Notes: generated by a model not told the origin, from the letters alone. Shown: positions 1 through 11,025, counted from the first letter of the stretch. The stretch: 64,000 nucleotides of DNA from Phascolarctos cinereus (GCF_002099425.1 NW_018343954.1:17888501-17952500), one strand, 5' to 3'. Numbers and translations are program-made.

Positions 1-800
1 CTCTTGAATGAAATTATTGATTGTTTCTATGATTTGTTGTTTGACCCAATCATTTTTTAGGATTAGATAATTTAGTTTCCAATTATTTTTTAGTCTATCT
101 TCCCATGACCCTTTATTATATATAATTTTTATTGCATCGTAATCTGAAAGGGATGCATTTAATATTTCTGCCTTTCTGCATTGGATTGTGGGGTTTTTAT
201 GCCCTAGTACATGGTCAATTTTTGTGTATGTGCATGTACTGCCTAGAAAAAAGTATATTCCTTTCTATCCACATTCAGTTTTCTCCAGAGGTCTATCATA
301 CCTAACTTTTCTGATGTTCTATTCACCCCCTTAACTTTCTTTCTTGTTTACTTTGTGGTTAGATTTATCTAGTGCAGAGAGGGGCAGGTTCAGGTCCCCC
401 ACTAGTAGTTTTACTGTCTATTTCTTCCTGTAACTCCCTGAACTTCTCCTCTAAGAATATGGATGCTATACCATTCGGTGCATATATGTTTAGTAATGAT
501 ATTACTTCATTGTCTATGGTGTCTTTTAGCAGGATGTAGTTTCCTTCCTTATCTCTTTTGATTAGATCTATTTTTGCTTTTTCTTTGTCTGAGATCAGGA
601 TTGCTACCACTGCTTTTTTTACTTCAGCTGAAGCATAATATATTCTGCTCCAGCCTTTTACCTTTACCCTGTATGTGTCACTCTTTTTCAAATGTGTTTC
701 CTGTAAACAATATATTGTAGGATTTTTTTAATCCATTCTGCAATCTGTTTCCCTTGTAGGGGTTTAAACAGCCCCCCCTTATTAACAACATATTGTATGT
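1..800 (-). pseudogene. L1 ORF2, endonuclease region, partial
   Basis: This is the N-terminal part of the L1 ORF2 endonuclease. The translation contains QETHLKKSDTYRVKVKGW, then VAILISDKEKAKI, then LLNIYAPNG, which follow the order of the mammalian L1 apurinic-like endonuclease. Toward the left edge a frame reading YTKIDHVLGHK corresponds to the segment near the catalytic C-terminus of that domain. The coding frame is interrupted by small indels (one near 713) and stops. ORF2 would nick target DNA and reverse-transcribe L1 RNA, but this copy cannot do so. It continues beyond base 1. Confidence 0.88.
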
Positions 801-819
801 TTCTGTCCCATTTACCTTT

Positions 820-1626
820 TTATGTCCTTCTTGAGTCCTGTACTTCAAGATCAAATTTTTTGTTCAGCTCTGGTCTTTTTATCAGGAAATTTTGGAAGTC
901 TCCTATTTCATTGAATATCCATCTCCTCCCTTGAAAAATGATGCTCATTTTTGCTGGGTAATTGATCCTTGGCTGCATTCTAAGCTCCTTTGCCTTACAG
1001 AATATCATGTTCCATGCCCTGCAGTCTTTTAATGTACAAGCTGCAAGGTCCTGTGTAATCCTGACTGTGGTTCCATGATCTTTAAATTGTTTCTTTCTGG
1101 CTGCTTGCAGCAACTTCTCTTTCATCTGGTAATTTAGGAATTTTGTTATTATATTCCTTGACATTGTCAATTTGGGATCTCTTTCAGGGGGTGGTCAGTG
1201 GATTCTTTCTATGGTTATTTTCCCTTCTGGTTCTAGGACTTCTGGGCAGTTTTCCTTTATGATTTCCTGAAAGATACCATCCAGGCTCTTTTTTTCATCA
1301 TGATTTTCAGGTAGTCCAATAATTTTTAAGTTGTCTCTCCTGAATTGATTTTCCAGGTGGGTTGTTTTACCGATGAGGTATTTTACGTTTTCATCTATTT
1401 TTTCATTTTTTTCTTTCTGTTTGACTGATTCTTGCTCTGTCATAGAGACATTAGTTTCCATTTCTCCAATTCTAGTTTTTAACAGATTGTTTTCTTCTAT
1501 TAGTTTTTGTCCTTCCTTCTATTGGCCAATTGTGGTTTTTAGGGACTTGTTTCCTTCAGTGTACTCTTCTGTTAGTTTTTGCACTTCCTTCTTCATATGA
1601 ATCTATGGTGTGTTTCTTTTTACTCA
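820..1626 (-). pseudogene. L1 ORF1 (RNA-binding chaperone), broken
   Basis: L1 ORF1 encodes the RNA-binding protein that packages L1 RNA. The likely start is the ATG complementary to 1624-1626, giving MSKKKHTIDS. A frameshift follows, then a lysine/glutamate-rich coiled-coil stretch. Next comes the RRM start (RRDNLKIIGLPENHDEKKS), then the C-terminal domain with QPRINYPAKMSI near the end, closing at 820. Two in-frame stops are visible. One lies in the coiled coil. The other is a TGA at 1195-1197 directly after TIERIH, where related ORF1 proteins usually have arginine, so it fits decay of a CGA codon. The 88- and 116-residue open frames here are two halves of this one gene. Confidence 0.88.
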
Positions 1627-2436
1627 TAGTGTTTCTTTATTCCTTGGCCTTTAAAGAGATTGAACTGTCCTTGTGGGGAGAAGAGGTCACTGACCCCAAG
1701 CTTCTTGTGTTGGGAGCCTAGGTCTTGGTCACTGGTTTTGTGTCCTGGGGCCTCTTATGTTGGTAATCGTAGGCTCTAGGGTTCTGGCAGCTTACCTGGT
1801 GTTGTGCTGGAATCAGCAAGGTTGGAACTTTCAGGCAATTCTAGGTTGCCTGCTTTTCCTTTCCTTTAGCTTTCTTCAAGTCCTTTTAGATGGGTGCTGT
1901 AGGGTGTTAATCTGCCTGGGGCCCCCTGAAGCGTTGTCTCCCTTGTTACTACTAATGGACTGGGAGATTCCTTTGTGGTAGTGTGCCGAGGCACCTGGTG
2001 GTCTTCTGAGCTGGTTTCCTCCAGTTCCCCCACCCTCACTGAGGCACTCAGAGGTCCAGGTGCTGGTGTTTGCCTGCTCCACCACCTGGGCTTCAGGAGT
2101 TCTTCACAATTGGAGGCTGCAGGGCTCTGATAGCTCACCTGGTGTTGGGCTGGAACCAGCAAGGCTGGGGCTTTAGGAAGCCTTTACCATTGTTTTCTTC
2201 ACTTCCTTTCAGAATGCTGCAGGGTACTTATCAGCCTGGGGCCCCTTGTAGTTCTTCCTCCCTTATTTTTGCTGAGGCACTGGGACAGCCGTTTGCTAGG
2301 CTGCTGCCCCATCTTTTTTCTAGCTCAGCTGTTCAGGTTTTTTTCTGGGGTGATATTTTTCTGGGTTTTCAGAGGTTGACAGGGGAGAGTGAGAGCACCA
2401 TCTTGGCTCCCAGAAGCCTAGTTACAGCTTTTTAGC
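1627..2436 (-). promoter_or_regulatory. L1 5' leader (internal promoter region)
   Basis: This stretch upstream of ORF1 is clearly richer in G and C than the AT-rich surroundings. In intact L1s the 5' UTR holds an internal RNA polymerase II promoter, so that role is inferred from the family rather than shown. Within it, blocks around 1745-2000 and 2070-2290 resemble each other, for example caccTGGTGttg and GGGGCCCCtt-type segments. This suggests a tandemly repeated, monomer-like organisation. Short open frames occur on both strands but have no recognisable product. Confidence 0.6.
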
Positions 2437-3977
2437 TGGTCTATATTAATAAAGTTAAAGAATGGAGTTCATTTTCCCAAGTAATTTATCAAAGTAAAAG
2501 GTATTATAGCTTCAAATACTAGAGTGTCACAGAATGCCATCTTTTTGTTTCTTTGTTTGACTTGAAACATTCTTACAATTACTTGCATGCCTCCTAATCT
2601 CTGTATATTTTTGGAAGCACGCATATAATTTTTTTTTATTTGTATTCCATTGAATAAATAAAAATATGGTAACCTACTCAGTCATTGGATATAAACTTTT
2701 TTTTTGCATTTTGGTTCATATTATTAGCAGTTATGCAGTTGATACTACTTGTGATTTGACTCACAAGAGTTGGGAAAAATATATGAAAATTGTATGCTTC
2801 ACCTTTGAAACAGGCAGATAGTGTTAAAAGAAGTTAATCATGTTGGATATTGCAATATTTGACCTTCATGGATTATCCCTTACAATATAATTTGACATCA
2901 TTTTTGGAAGGTATTAACAGATATGACATTTAACTATTACTTCCAAAATATTACTTCCAAAGATAATCTTTTGAAAAATGATTTTAAAAAGAGAAATGCC
3001 TAAGGTGCACAAGGTAGTTGGCTATCTGCCAACTTTAAATTCAGCATGAGCCTCTCATTGATCTCCTCTCTTGGATCTATAGTCTATAAAATGAGTTAGG
3101 GTCACTTCTGTTCAAAAGTTACATTTATAGGATAAGGCAGCTGTTTGGTGGTACATGCAAACTCAAGGCATCAATTCACTGTCTCATTTGTTCTTCTAAT
3201 TCAAGATTACTAAAAATGACCTTTTGCCTTCATTAAAAACGGCCTCTTTAAATAAGCATTAGTACCAAATTCTAACTGCTGAATGTCAATTACTTGTAGA
3301 TTAGAAATGAATTTATTTAGATCACTGGGGAAATTGATCTTGTACATCTTATCTAACACAGTAAAATTTCCACATTTATCTCATTTGAAATAGATGAGGT
3401 TCTGACCAGACACATTCCCTTTGCTGCTTTCTTTCCTAGCTTTGATAATTATGATATGTTTTGTGTGCAGGTTGCTTTTTAAATATATTTTCATATGTAT
3501 GCACTGCCTTAATCATCTAGGTGTAAATTAAAAATAATCCAAATCTTCATACTTTTTTGCTTTAAATTCAGTAACAATGCTTTACCTTGGGAAAGTATAA
3601 TGGTCTTACATAGTTAGTTCATTTATGACTTAATAGACTTTGAAAATAACTTTAAAAGTGAATACATTGATAAGTTGATACCTTCATGAGGCAGTTACAA
3701 ATGGAATTTGTCTTTCAAGCAATTAAAAATCAGAACAGTGTTTTCTCAAGCTAATTATTCCAGGAAAATATCATAATAGATTTAATGAAAGTTATATTAA
3801 ATGATAAAAAAAATCAATTTTTTTCCACTGTTATAAATTGTTCACTTTATAATACAGTTTAGGGGAGCTTTTTGAACAAATTATATTAGAGAATTAAAAG
3901 GGGTGTGATGGAAAGAATATCAATAATTCATATAAAAAGTCATTCTTCAATATGAGAAAGACATTATGGCAAAGACC
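2437..3977. other. Anonymous AT-rich sequence
   Basis: I recognise no repeat, exon or long open frame here. The stretch is AT-rich, with short homopolymer runs only. Confidence 0.5.
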
Positions 3978-3978
3978 T

Positions 3979-4232
3979 AGGGGCAGCTAAGTGGCTCAGT
4001 GTGTGGAGTGACAGGTGTCAGGTCAGAAATCTTCTTGAGTCCAAATATAGCCTCAAACACTTACTGTCTGTGTGACCTTGGGCAAGTCCCTTAACCCTGT
4101 TTCTGTCAGTTTCCTCCTTTGTAAAGTGAACTAGAGAAGGAAATGGCAAACCGCTCTACTATCTATGCCAAGATTGCCCCAAATAGGGTCACAAAGAATC
4201 AGACACAACTGAAATGACTGAACAAAATGGCA
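3979..4232 (+). mobile_element. Mar1-type SINE, full length
   Basis: The copy starts with a tRNA-like head (ggggcagctaagtggctc), passes through the CORE-like middle (gtgtgaccttgggcaagtcc) and ends in the RTE-like tail (gtcacaaagaatcagacaca, then ctgaaatgactgaac). All three modules are present in order. Point differences from the other copies indicate moderate age. The SINE encodes no protein and depends on a LINE for movement. Confidence 0.88.
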
Positions 4233-4235
4233 AAG

Positions 4236-4640
4236 GTTTCCACTATAGAATAACTTCTTCCTTCCTTCAGAGAAGGAAAGAAAGCCAAGACTATAATTCC
4301 AAGCAGCAAGATAACCTGACATGCCTGCACGGAGGTCAGTGGGAGAAAACTCTGTGGACTAAATTGAGTGTCAACTTAGGAAATCTTTTAGTTGCAAAAG
4401 ACATATTTTAATATTTTATTTTACTTTATAAAGTTTTTTTTTATTAAAAATGTGCCACTCACATTTGAGTCAGCTCAGGCCAAAGTCCAAAATTAGAATA
4501 GTCATTTAAAAAAGTTAATGAAAGCAGCAGCATTGTTTAAAGCAACTTCAAATTATTCCTGCCAGAAAAGGGCATGAACACTCAAAGAAGGTCAAAATTA
4601 ATTATATACCCTCCCCACACACATATTATATATGTCTATG
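4236..4640. other. Anonymous sequence
   Basis: No repeat family or coding signal is recognised between the Mar1 copy and the CA repeat. Confidence 0.4.
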
Positions 4641-4647
4641 TATACCC

Positions 4648-4691
4648 TACACACACACACACACACCACACACACACACAACACACACACT
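4648..4691. repeat. (CA)n microsatellite
   Basis: An alternating CA run with one interruption (accaca), followed by tata-rich flanks. Open frames across it are low-complexity. Confidence 0.95.
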
Positions 4692-4887
4692 ATTCATACC
4701 CATATGTTCATACTTACATATATGTGAGAGTGCATGTGGATATGGGTATATTTGTGTAGTGGGGAGTTCATCAAAGAGTGCTCTATTCTTAGAGTATAGG
4801 CAGTATCCACATGGATGCTTTGTGAGCCTTTTTTTTTCTGGAAATATGTAGTGGAGGGGCCCTTTCTCTCCCTAATTCAAAGCATGG

Positions 4888-5032
4888 CAGGGAGAGAGAG
4901 AGAGAGACAGACAGAGAGAGATGCAGAGACAGAGACAAAGACAGAAAGACAGAGAGAGACAGAGACAGAGAGAGACAGACAGAGACAAGGACACAGAGAC
5001 ACAGACAGAGAAGCAGAGACAAAGAGAGAGTT
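4888..5032. repeat. (GA)n/(GACA)n purine-rich tandem repeat
   Basis: A degenerate GAGA/GACA tract of about 145 bases. It produces artificial open frames on both strands (RERETERD-like on plus, SLSLSL-like on minus), which I do not treat as genes. Confidence 0.93.
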
Positions 5033-5339
5033 AAGCTATTGGTAAACTGAGGCTTAATAGTCAAGGAAAAAGCTTTACATTGCCATGTGGTAAACTGAGA
5101 ACAGAGAGAGAATATTCTGAAGGGTGGAGGGGGATGGTCCCTCTGTTGCACATTTCTACAAACTGGCTCACCCAGCCTGCAGGTAGATACCATCCATGTT
5201 CTAAGGTTGGAGCCTTCATTGAGTTCTGATTACACACACAAACAATGTACATAACAATTCAGGCATATGCACTTATTCATAATTACATACACATAAACAA
5301 AATATACATGGGCACACATATCCATACTCATTTACAAAT

Positions 5340-5655
5340 CATATGCCTTCCCAAAACCTGATCCTCCTTCCAATTTCCATATCACTGCTGACACCACTAT
5401 CCTTCTAGTCACTCAGGATTCAAAGTTCAGGATCACTGATTTTTTTTTTCTCTCTTTTGTTGTAATCCTTTGCCAAGTCTTATTGTTTCTACTTTCATAT
5501 TATCCATTATGTCAGTCTCTCTATTCACATGACCACCACACTAATTCAAAGACTCATCTTCCTCTCCATGGATTACTAAAAACTATTCCTCATTGATCTC
5601 CCTGGTGTAATCTTTCTTTTAACCAAACCATATTTCATATAGTTGCCAGTAAAAT
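5340..5655 (+). mobile_element. L2 LINE fragment, left half of an interrupted copy
   Basis: The text follows the non-coding sense order of L2 near its ORF2 end (catgaccaccacactaattc, then tgatctccctggtgtaatc). It breaks at about 5655, where minus-strand MIR/L2-tail repeats are inserted, and resumes at about 6016. Strongly diverged, so ancient. Confidence 0.72.
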
Positions 5656-5659
5656 TTTC

Positions 5660-6015
5660 CTAATCAGTCAATGAGCATTTATTAATTACCTACTTTAAGC
5701 AGAATACAAAGAAATATAAAAGAGAGTCTCTTCCCTCAATGAGCTTATAATCTAATGAGTAACAACAACAATAAATATTGGTTTGCAAAGTGTTTCAAGT
5801 ATGTTATATCATTTGATCTTTATAACAACCATGCAGAGGTAGGTACTATTATTATCTCCATTTTATAGGTAAAAAAAAACCAACAGCAACTAAAGTTTAA
5901 AGTAGTTTAGTGGTTTTCTCAGGTTCACATAGATAGGAAATATGTAATACAAGATTTGAACTCAGGTCTTCCTGACTGCAAGTCCAGCATGCTATTTACT
6001 GATACACCTCCTGAT
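5660..6015 (-). mobile_element. MIR / L2-tail repeats inserted in an L2
   Basis: Bases 5660-5775 (caatgagcatttattaatta, cttataatctaatgag) match the reverse complement of the shared L2/MIR 3' end. Bases 5775-6015 match MIR read on the minus strand (tatctccattttataggt, then gatttgaactcaggtcttcc). Together they split the surrounding plus-strand L2. Confidence 0.7.
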
Positions 6016-6418
6016 TAAAAAAAATAAAATATTTCTCATTGCTTATACAATATAATACAAACTCTTTTGACTAACATTCAAGACTCTTCTAAATTTGACA
6101 CATTATTCCTACCTTAATTTTGTCCTGCATCCCACTTATATGAATTCATATATTCTCTCCTCTCAAGCTCCTAAGGCATTTGCTCCACAATTCAACTTTT
6201 TGAAAATATGTCCCTTCAAGACCAAGATGGAGGTATTACCTGTTCTATGAAGCCATCTCTAATACTGCAAAGCTTAAAGTGATTTTCCTACCTGAAATTT
6301 TCATTTAACCCTTGGTCTGAATCTCCTTTTTCTTTATTGTATTTTCTTTTCTATCATACTTTTATGTTCATTGCAATGTATTATTTTTCATTTTCTACCT
6401 CAACCAACATAATGTCAT
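6016..6418 (+). mobile_element. L2 LINE fragment, right half of the interrupted copy
   Basis: The sequence continues L2 in the expected order: an exhausted attgcttatacaatataat segment, then ttcaagactcttctaaattt, then ctatgaagccatctctaat. It takes up where the copy at 5340-5655 left off. Confidence 0.7.
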
Positions 6419-6423
6419 GCACA

Positions 6424-6668
6424 TTTTGTTGTTGTTGTTCAGCTGTGTCCAATTCTTCACAAACCAGTGGTCCATACTGTCCATAAGGCTTTCTTGGCAA
6501 AAAATACTGGAGTGGTTTTCCATTTCCTTCTTTAGTGCATTAAGGCAAACAGAGGTCAAGCGCTTTACCCAGCATCACACAGCTAGGGTCTGGGGTGGGA
6601 TTTGAAATCAAGTCTTCCTGATTTCAGGCCCAGAAATCTACCCACTGAGTCACCAAGCTGCCTCCTAG
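6424..6668 (-). mobile_element. Mar1-type SINE
   Basis: The RTE-like tail (ttgttgttgttgttcagctg) is on the left and the tRNA-like head (ctgagtcaccaagctgcctc) on the right, so the copy reads on the minus strand. The middle includes tactggagtggttttccatt and tcacacagctaggg. Confidence 0.85.
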
Positions 6669-6742
6669 GCAGCAGAGGTTTAGTGACTTGTTCAAAGTCA
6701 CACAACTAGTAGCAAGTGAATGAGGCTGGATTTAAACTCACC
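6669..6742 (-). mobile_element. MIR fragment
   Basis: A short CORE segment (gtgacttgttcaaagtcaca, then ggatttaaactca) reads as minus-strand MIR. It directly abuts the Mar1 head. Confidence 0.5.
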
Positions 6743-7016
6743 TTCTTAATGATAAATAAATAACAGAACTTTTCTACACAGATCATTCACCTTTAAAATT
6801 AATCCATAAACACTGATTAGGCACCAACTTCTATTTATTATTATTTTACCATGGAAACCATTAAGTTCATCAGCTGATATCAGTTGCATGAAAACCAAGG
6901 GGAAATTTCTAAGGCAGAATTTCACTGAATACACTTATGTCTATGTGATGTGATTTTTTTTTCCCCCAGCCATCCAAGAAAGAATATCTCCTCTACTAAA
7001 GATAATAAATTGATCT

Positions 7017-7140
7017 CTGGAAGGTATATTAGAAACTATCTAGTCCAAATTCCCCATTGTACATATCATAAAACTAAGACCATGAGAAATAAAATGGATT
7101 ATCAATAGTCCCAAAGCTAATAGGTAGAAGAAATATGATA
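7017..7140 (-). mobile_element. MIR-like fragment
   Basis: The motifs aaactatctagtccaaattc and cataaaactaagaccatgag resemble the marsupial MIR type whose minus strand reads atctagtccaact...gaggaaactgag. Diverged. Confidence 0.45.
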
Positions 7141-7639
7141 CACCCTATTTTATGTACTGAATTCTTTCTACTCTTCCACACTTCTTACTTATTGATGAAT
7201 TACTTTTTTAAAAAATTTTTGTTTTCAATTGGAGGGAAGGAGACAAAACCTTTCACTTCCCATTGAGAAAAGAATAATTTAAAGTTAATGTTCATAGAAC
7301 AAATTTACACAAATTTTGAATTAAAGGAAAAAAAGACTGATAGATCATTTCCTTAGAACTAGTTTTAATGAGCCAAAAAACAAAGAAAAGAGGAGGGCTA
7401 AGGCCTTGTGGTCATGACGGAGATAGGATGTTGGTTATCAATGAGGTTTAAGATAAATGTGGAGGAAGGAGGCTTAAACATCTGAATATCATTCATCTAC
7501 TGTAGAATTTTTCCTCCACTGACCCTAATAATTACTTCAAAGACCAGTTCATACTTGGAGCATCCAAGAAGCTCCTTCCTCCAGAGAAAGTAGCACTGGA
7601 GTTCAACATTCTGGAATTCAACACTGGGATTCAAATGTT
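7141..7639. other. Anonymous sequence
   Basis: No recognised repeat or coding signal before the 5' truncation point of the L1 at about 7640. Confidence 0.4.
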
Positions 7640-9990
7640 TCAATGTTTCCTTTCTAATCTCCAATTAAATACCAAATTAGAACTTTAGAAAATCAAAGTA
7701 GAGATTAATATAACTGAAAATCAGAAAACTATTGAAATAAAAAATAAAACTAAGAACTGGTTTTATGAAAAAAAAACTAACAAAATATATAAACCTTTGG
7801 TTAATTTGATTAAAAAAAAAAGAAAACCAAATAACAGTATCAAAAATATAAAGGGTGAATTCACCACTAATTAAGAGGAAATTAAGCAATAATTAGGAAC
7901 TATTTTGCTCAAATGTGTGTCAAATAAATCTGATAATTGAAAATAAATGGATGAATATTTACAAAAATATAAATTACCCCAATTTACAGAAAGAGAAATA
8001 AAATAATTAACCCCCTTTTAGAAAATTGAACAAACCCTCAATCAGCTCTTAAGAAAAATAACTCAAGGGCCAGATGGATTCTCAAGTTAATTCTACCAAA
8101 CATTTAAAGACTGATTAATTCCAATACCATCCAATACTATGTAAATTATTTAGAAAAACAGGCAAAGAAAACATCTTACAAATTACTTTTATGATACACA
8201 TACGGTTTTGATACCTAAGCCAGGAAGAGCCAAAGCAGAGAAAGAAAATTATAGACCAATTTCACTAATGAATATTGATGCAAAAAAATAAATAAAACAT
8301 TAACAACAAAATACAGCAATTTATCACGAGGGCAATGCATTATAATAAGGTGGGATTTATACCAGGAATGCAGGGCTGGTTCAATATTGGGAAAACCATT
8401 AGCATAATTGACCATATCAATAATAAAAGTAACAGAGATTATATGATTATCCCAACAGAAGCTTTTGGAAAATTACAGCACCCATTCCCATCTCCATCAT
8501 CCTGATCTATATCTGGCCACTGGACCCAAATAGCTCCAGAGGAGAAAGTGAGGCTGGTGTCTTTGTACAGCCCTCACTCACTAAATCCAATTCACTTGCA
8601 TGTCATGCATCACCTCCCTAGTGTCATGGTTTTCTTCAAGATCAAAGGATAAACAGTAGCAGCATTCATTCCTATTCAAAACACTAGAGATCATAGGAAT
8701 AAGCAGAATTTTCCTTAAAATGATAAGCATCATCTATCTAAAGCCATCAACAAGCATTATCCATAATGAGGATAAACTAGACCCATACTCAATAATATCA
8801 GTGAAAGAAGGCTGCTCATTATCACCACTATTATTCAATATTGTTCTAAAAATGTTAGCTTTAGTAATACAAGAAGAAGAAGAAATTAAAGAAATAAGAA
8901 TAGGCAATGAGGAAACAAAGCTATCACTCTTTGTAGATGATGTGATGGTATGTTTAGACAATCCTAGAAAATCAACTGAAGAAGTACTTGAAATAATTAA
9001 CAATTTTAGCAAAGTGGCAGGATGTCAGACAAACCCATATAAATCATCAGCATTTTTATATATTACCAACAAAGCCCAGAAACAAGAGATAGAGAAATTC
9101 CATTTAAAATAACTGTAGGTAAAATAAAATATTTGGGATTCTATATGCCAAGACAAACCCAGGAAATTTATAAACACAATTATAGAACACTTTACTCACA
9201 AATAAAATTAGATCTAAACAATTGGAAAAATATCAATTATTCATGGGTAGGTTGAGCTGATATAATAAAAATGGCAATTCTACATAAATTGATTTACTTA
9301 GTGCCATACAAAACTACCAACAAATTATTTTATTGAGCCAGAAAAAAATAACAAAATTCACCTGGAAGAACAAAAAGTCAAGAATATCTAGGGAATTAAT
9401 GAAAAGAAATTCAAGGGAAGATGGTCTAGCTATACCAGATCTAAAACTACATCATAAAATGGAAATCATCAAAACTATTTGCTACTGGCTAAGAAATAGA
9501 GTGGTAGATCAGTGAAATAGGTTAGGTTCAGAAGACACAGTTGTCAATGACTATAGTAAATTATTGTTTAATAAGCCAAAAGACTACACCTTTTGAGATA
9601 AGAACTCAGTATTTGAAAAAAAAACTGCTGGGAAAACTGGAGATAGTGTGGCAGAAACTAGGCATAGACCAACATCTCACATACTATTCCAATATAAGCA
9701 AAAAACAGGTAGATAATTTAGACATAAAGGGTAATACCATAAGCAAATTAGAAGAGCAAGGATTGATTTACTTGTGGGATATATGGAGAAAGGAAAAATT
9801 TATGACCACACAAGAGATAGAGAACAATATGAAATGCAAAATGGATAATTTTGATTACATTAAATTAAAAGAGCTTTGCACAAACAAATCTAATGCAAAC
9901 AAAATTAGAAGGAAAGCAGAAAACTGGGGAAAAATACCACCAGTGTTTCTGATAGAGGCTTCATTTCTCAAATATAGAGAGAACTGAGTC
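7640..9990 (+). pseudogene. L1 ORF2 reverse transcriptase and C-terminal region, broken
   Basis: Recognisable pieces occur in family order. GPDGFSS and [11 protein letters not shown] are fingers/palm motifs, followed by the segment GFIPGMQGWFNIGKTI. Motif A lies near 8450, where the usual DAEKAFDK reads as TEAFGK, so the catalytic aspartate is gone. Then come SLSPLLFNIVLKMLA and motif C as FVDDVM in place of FADD. After 9112 frames continue through KNKKSRISRELMKRN (9333-9515) and a 148-residue stretch at 9541-9987 with the DYIKLKELCTNKSNANKIRR motif of the ORF2 tail. Several frames are used in turn, so the gene is broken in many places. Confidence 0.88.
8489..8660 (+). mobile_element. Unnamed SINE-like unit inserted in L1 ORF2
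   Basis: A 172-base unit interrupts the L1 reverse transcriptase frame. It is flanked by near-identical 12-base copies of target DNA (agcacccattcc at 8477-8488 and agcattcattcc at 8661-8672), the signature of retroposition. The left end reads catctccatcatcctgatct. The right end reads cttcaagatcaaaggataaa, without a long poly-A. A longer relative in reverse orientation lies at 47035-47590. I cannot name the family. It could be a SINE or the 3' end of a LINE. Confidence 0.75.
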
Positions 9991-11025
9991 AAATTTATAA
10001 GAACACGAGTCTTTCCCTGATTGATAAATGGTCAATGAATATGAATAAATGGGTTTCAGATGAAGAAACTAAGTTATCTATAATCATATGAAAAAATGTT
10101 CTAAATCACTATTGGTTAGAGAATTGCAAATTTAAAAAAACTGTGATGTACCACCTCACACCTATCAGATTGTATAATAATGACAGAAAAGGAAAATGAT
10201 AAATATTGGAGATGTGGAAAAATTGGAACGCTGAGGCATGGTTGGTGCAGTAGTGAACTAACCCAAACATTTCAGAGAACAATTTGAAGTTATGCCCAAA
10301 GGACTATAAAACCGTGTGTACACTTTGATCCAGCAATACCACTACTAGGTCCATATCCCAAAGAGATCATAAAAAAGGAGAAAAGACCCAAATATACAAA
10401 AAAAAAATTGTAGCATCTCTTTTTGTGGTAGCCAAGAATTAGAAGTTGAGGGGATGCTCATCATTTGGGGAATGGTTGAACAAGCTGTGGTATATGAATG
10501 TAATGGAATACTATATTCTATAAGAAATGATGAGCAGGTAAATTTCATAAAAACCTGGAAAGACTTATATGAACTGATGCTGAGTGAAGTGAGCAGAAGT
10601 AGAAGAATATTGTACACAGTAACAGCCTCAATGTATGATAACTACCTTAGATAGACTTAAGTCTTCTAAGCAATACAATGATCCATGACAATCCCAAAAG
10701 GCTCATGATGGAAAATGCTATCTACATGCAGAAAAAGAACTATGGAGTCTGAAAGGAGATTGAAACACACTATTTCCATATTTTTGTTTGTTGGTTGGTT
10801 TCTTTTCTTTCTTATGTTTTTTTTTCTTTTGTTCTGATTCTTCTTTTATAACATGACCAATATGGAAATATGTTTGCACATATAACCGATATCAGATTGC
10901 TAGCTGTCTTGGGGAGGGAGGAGGGAATGGGGAGAAAAATTTAGAACTCAAGCTTTTACAAAAAGGAATGTTGAAAACTATCTTTACATGTAATTGGAAA
11001 AAATAAAATACTATTAAGAGAAAAC

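Larger units (their letters stand above)
1..2436 (-). mobile_element. L1 LINE, 5' half (leader, ORF1, start of ORF2)
   Basis: Read on the minus strand, this is the 5' portion of an L1 retrotransposon. It begins near 2436 with a GC-richer leader whose first bases include gggagccaagatggtg, a start typical of L1 leaders. ORF1 remains follow (about 1626 down to 820), then the endonuclease part of ORF2 from about 800 to the left edge. The 3' part lies outside the window. ORF1 has at least one frameshift and two in-frame stops, so this copy is dead. The preserved 5' end is unusual, because most LINE copies are 5'-truncated. Family identity rests on protein similarity to mammalian L1 ORF1 and ORF2, recognised by eye. 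Confidence 0.9.
7640..11025 (+). mobile_element. L1 LINE, 5'-truncated, with ORF2 remains and full 3' UTR
   Basis: The element enters inside ORF2 (before TKNWFYEKTNK), runs through the reverse transcriptase and the C-terminal region, and ends with a complete 3' UTR and an A-rich tail near 11025 (tacatgtaattggaaaaaat). Leader, ORF1 and endonuclease are missing, as usual after incomplete reverse transcription. A foreign unit occupies 8489-8660. ORF2 carries many stops and frameshifts, so the copy is old and inactive. The 3' UTR has a G-rich purine tract (ggggagggaggagggaatgg, near 10912-10935), as in other mammalian L1s. Confidence 0.9.

Noticed and set aside
4131-4322. Short open frames on both strands around 4.2 kb
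   Set aside because: They overlap a Mar1 SINE. Similar peptides recur at 21971-22156 because the SINE recurs.
4789-5193. 134-residue minus-strand frame rich in Ser/Leu
   Set aside because: Most of it is the translated GA/GACA repeat, with no domain in the ends.
8720-9112. 130-residue frame as an independent gene
   Set aside because: It is the palm region of the L1 reverse transcriptase (FVDDVM motif) in a truncated element.
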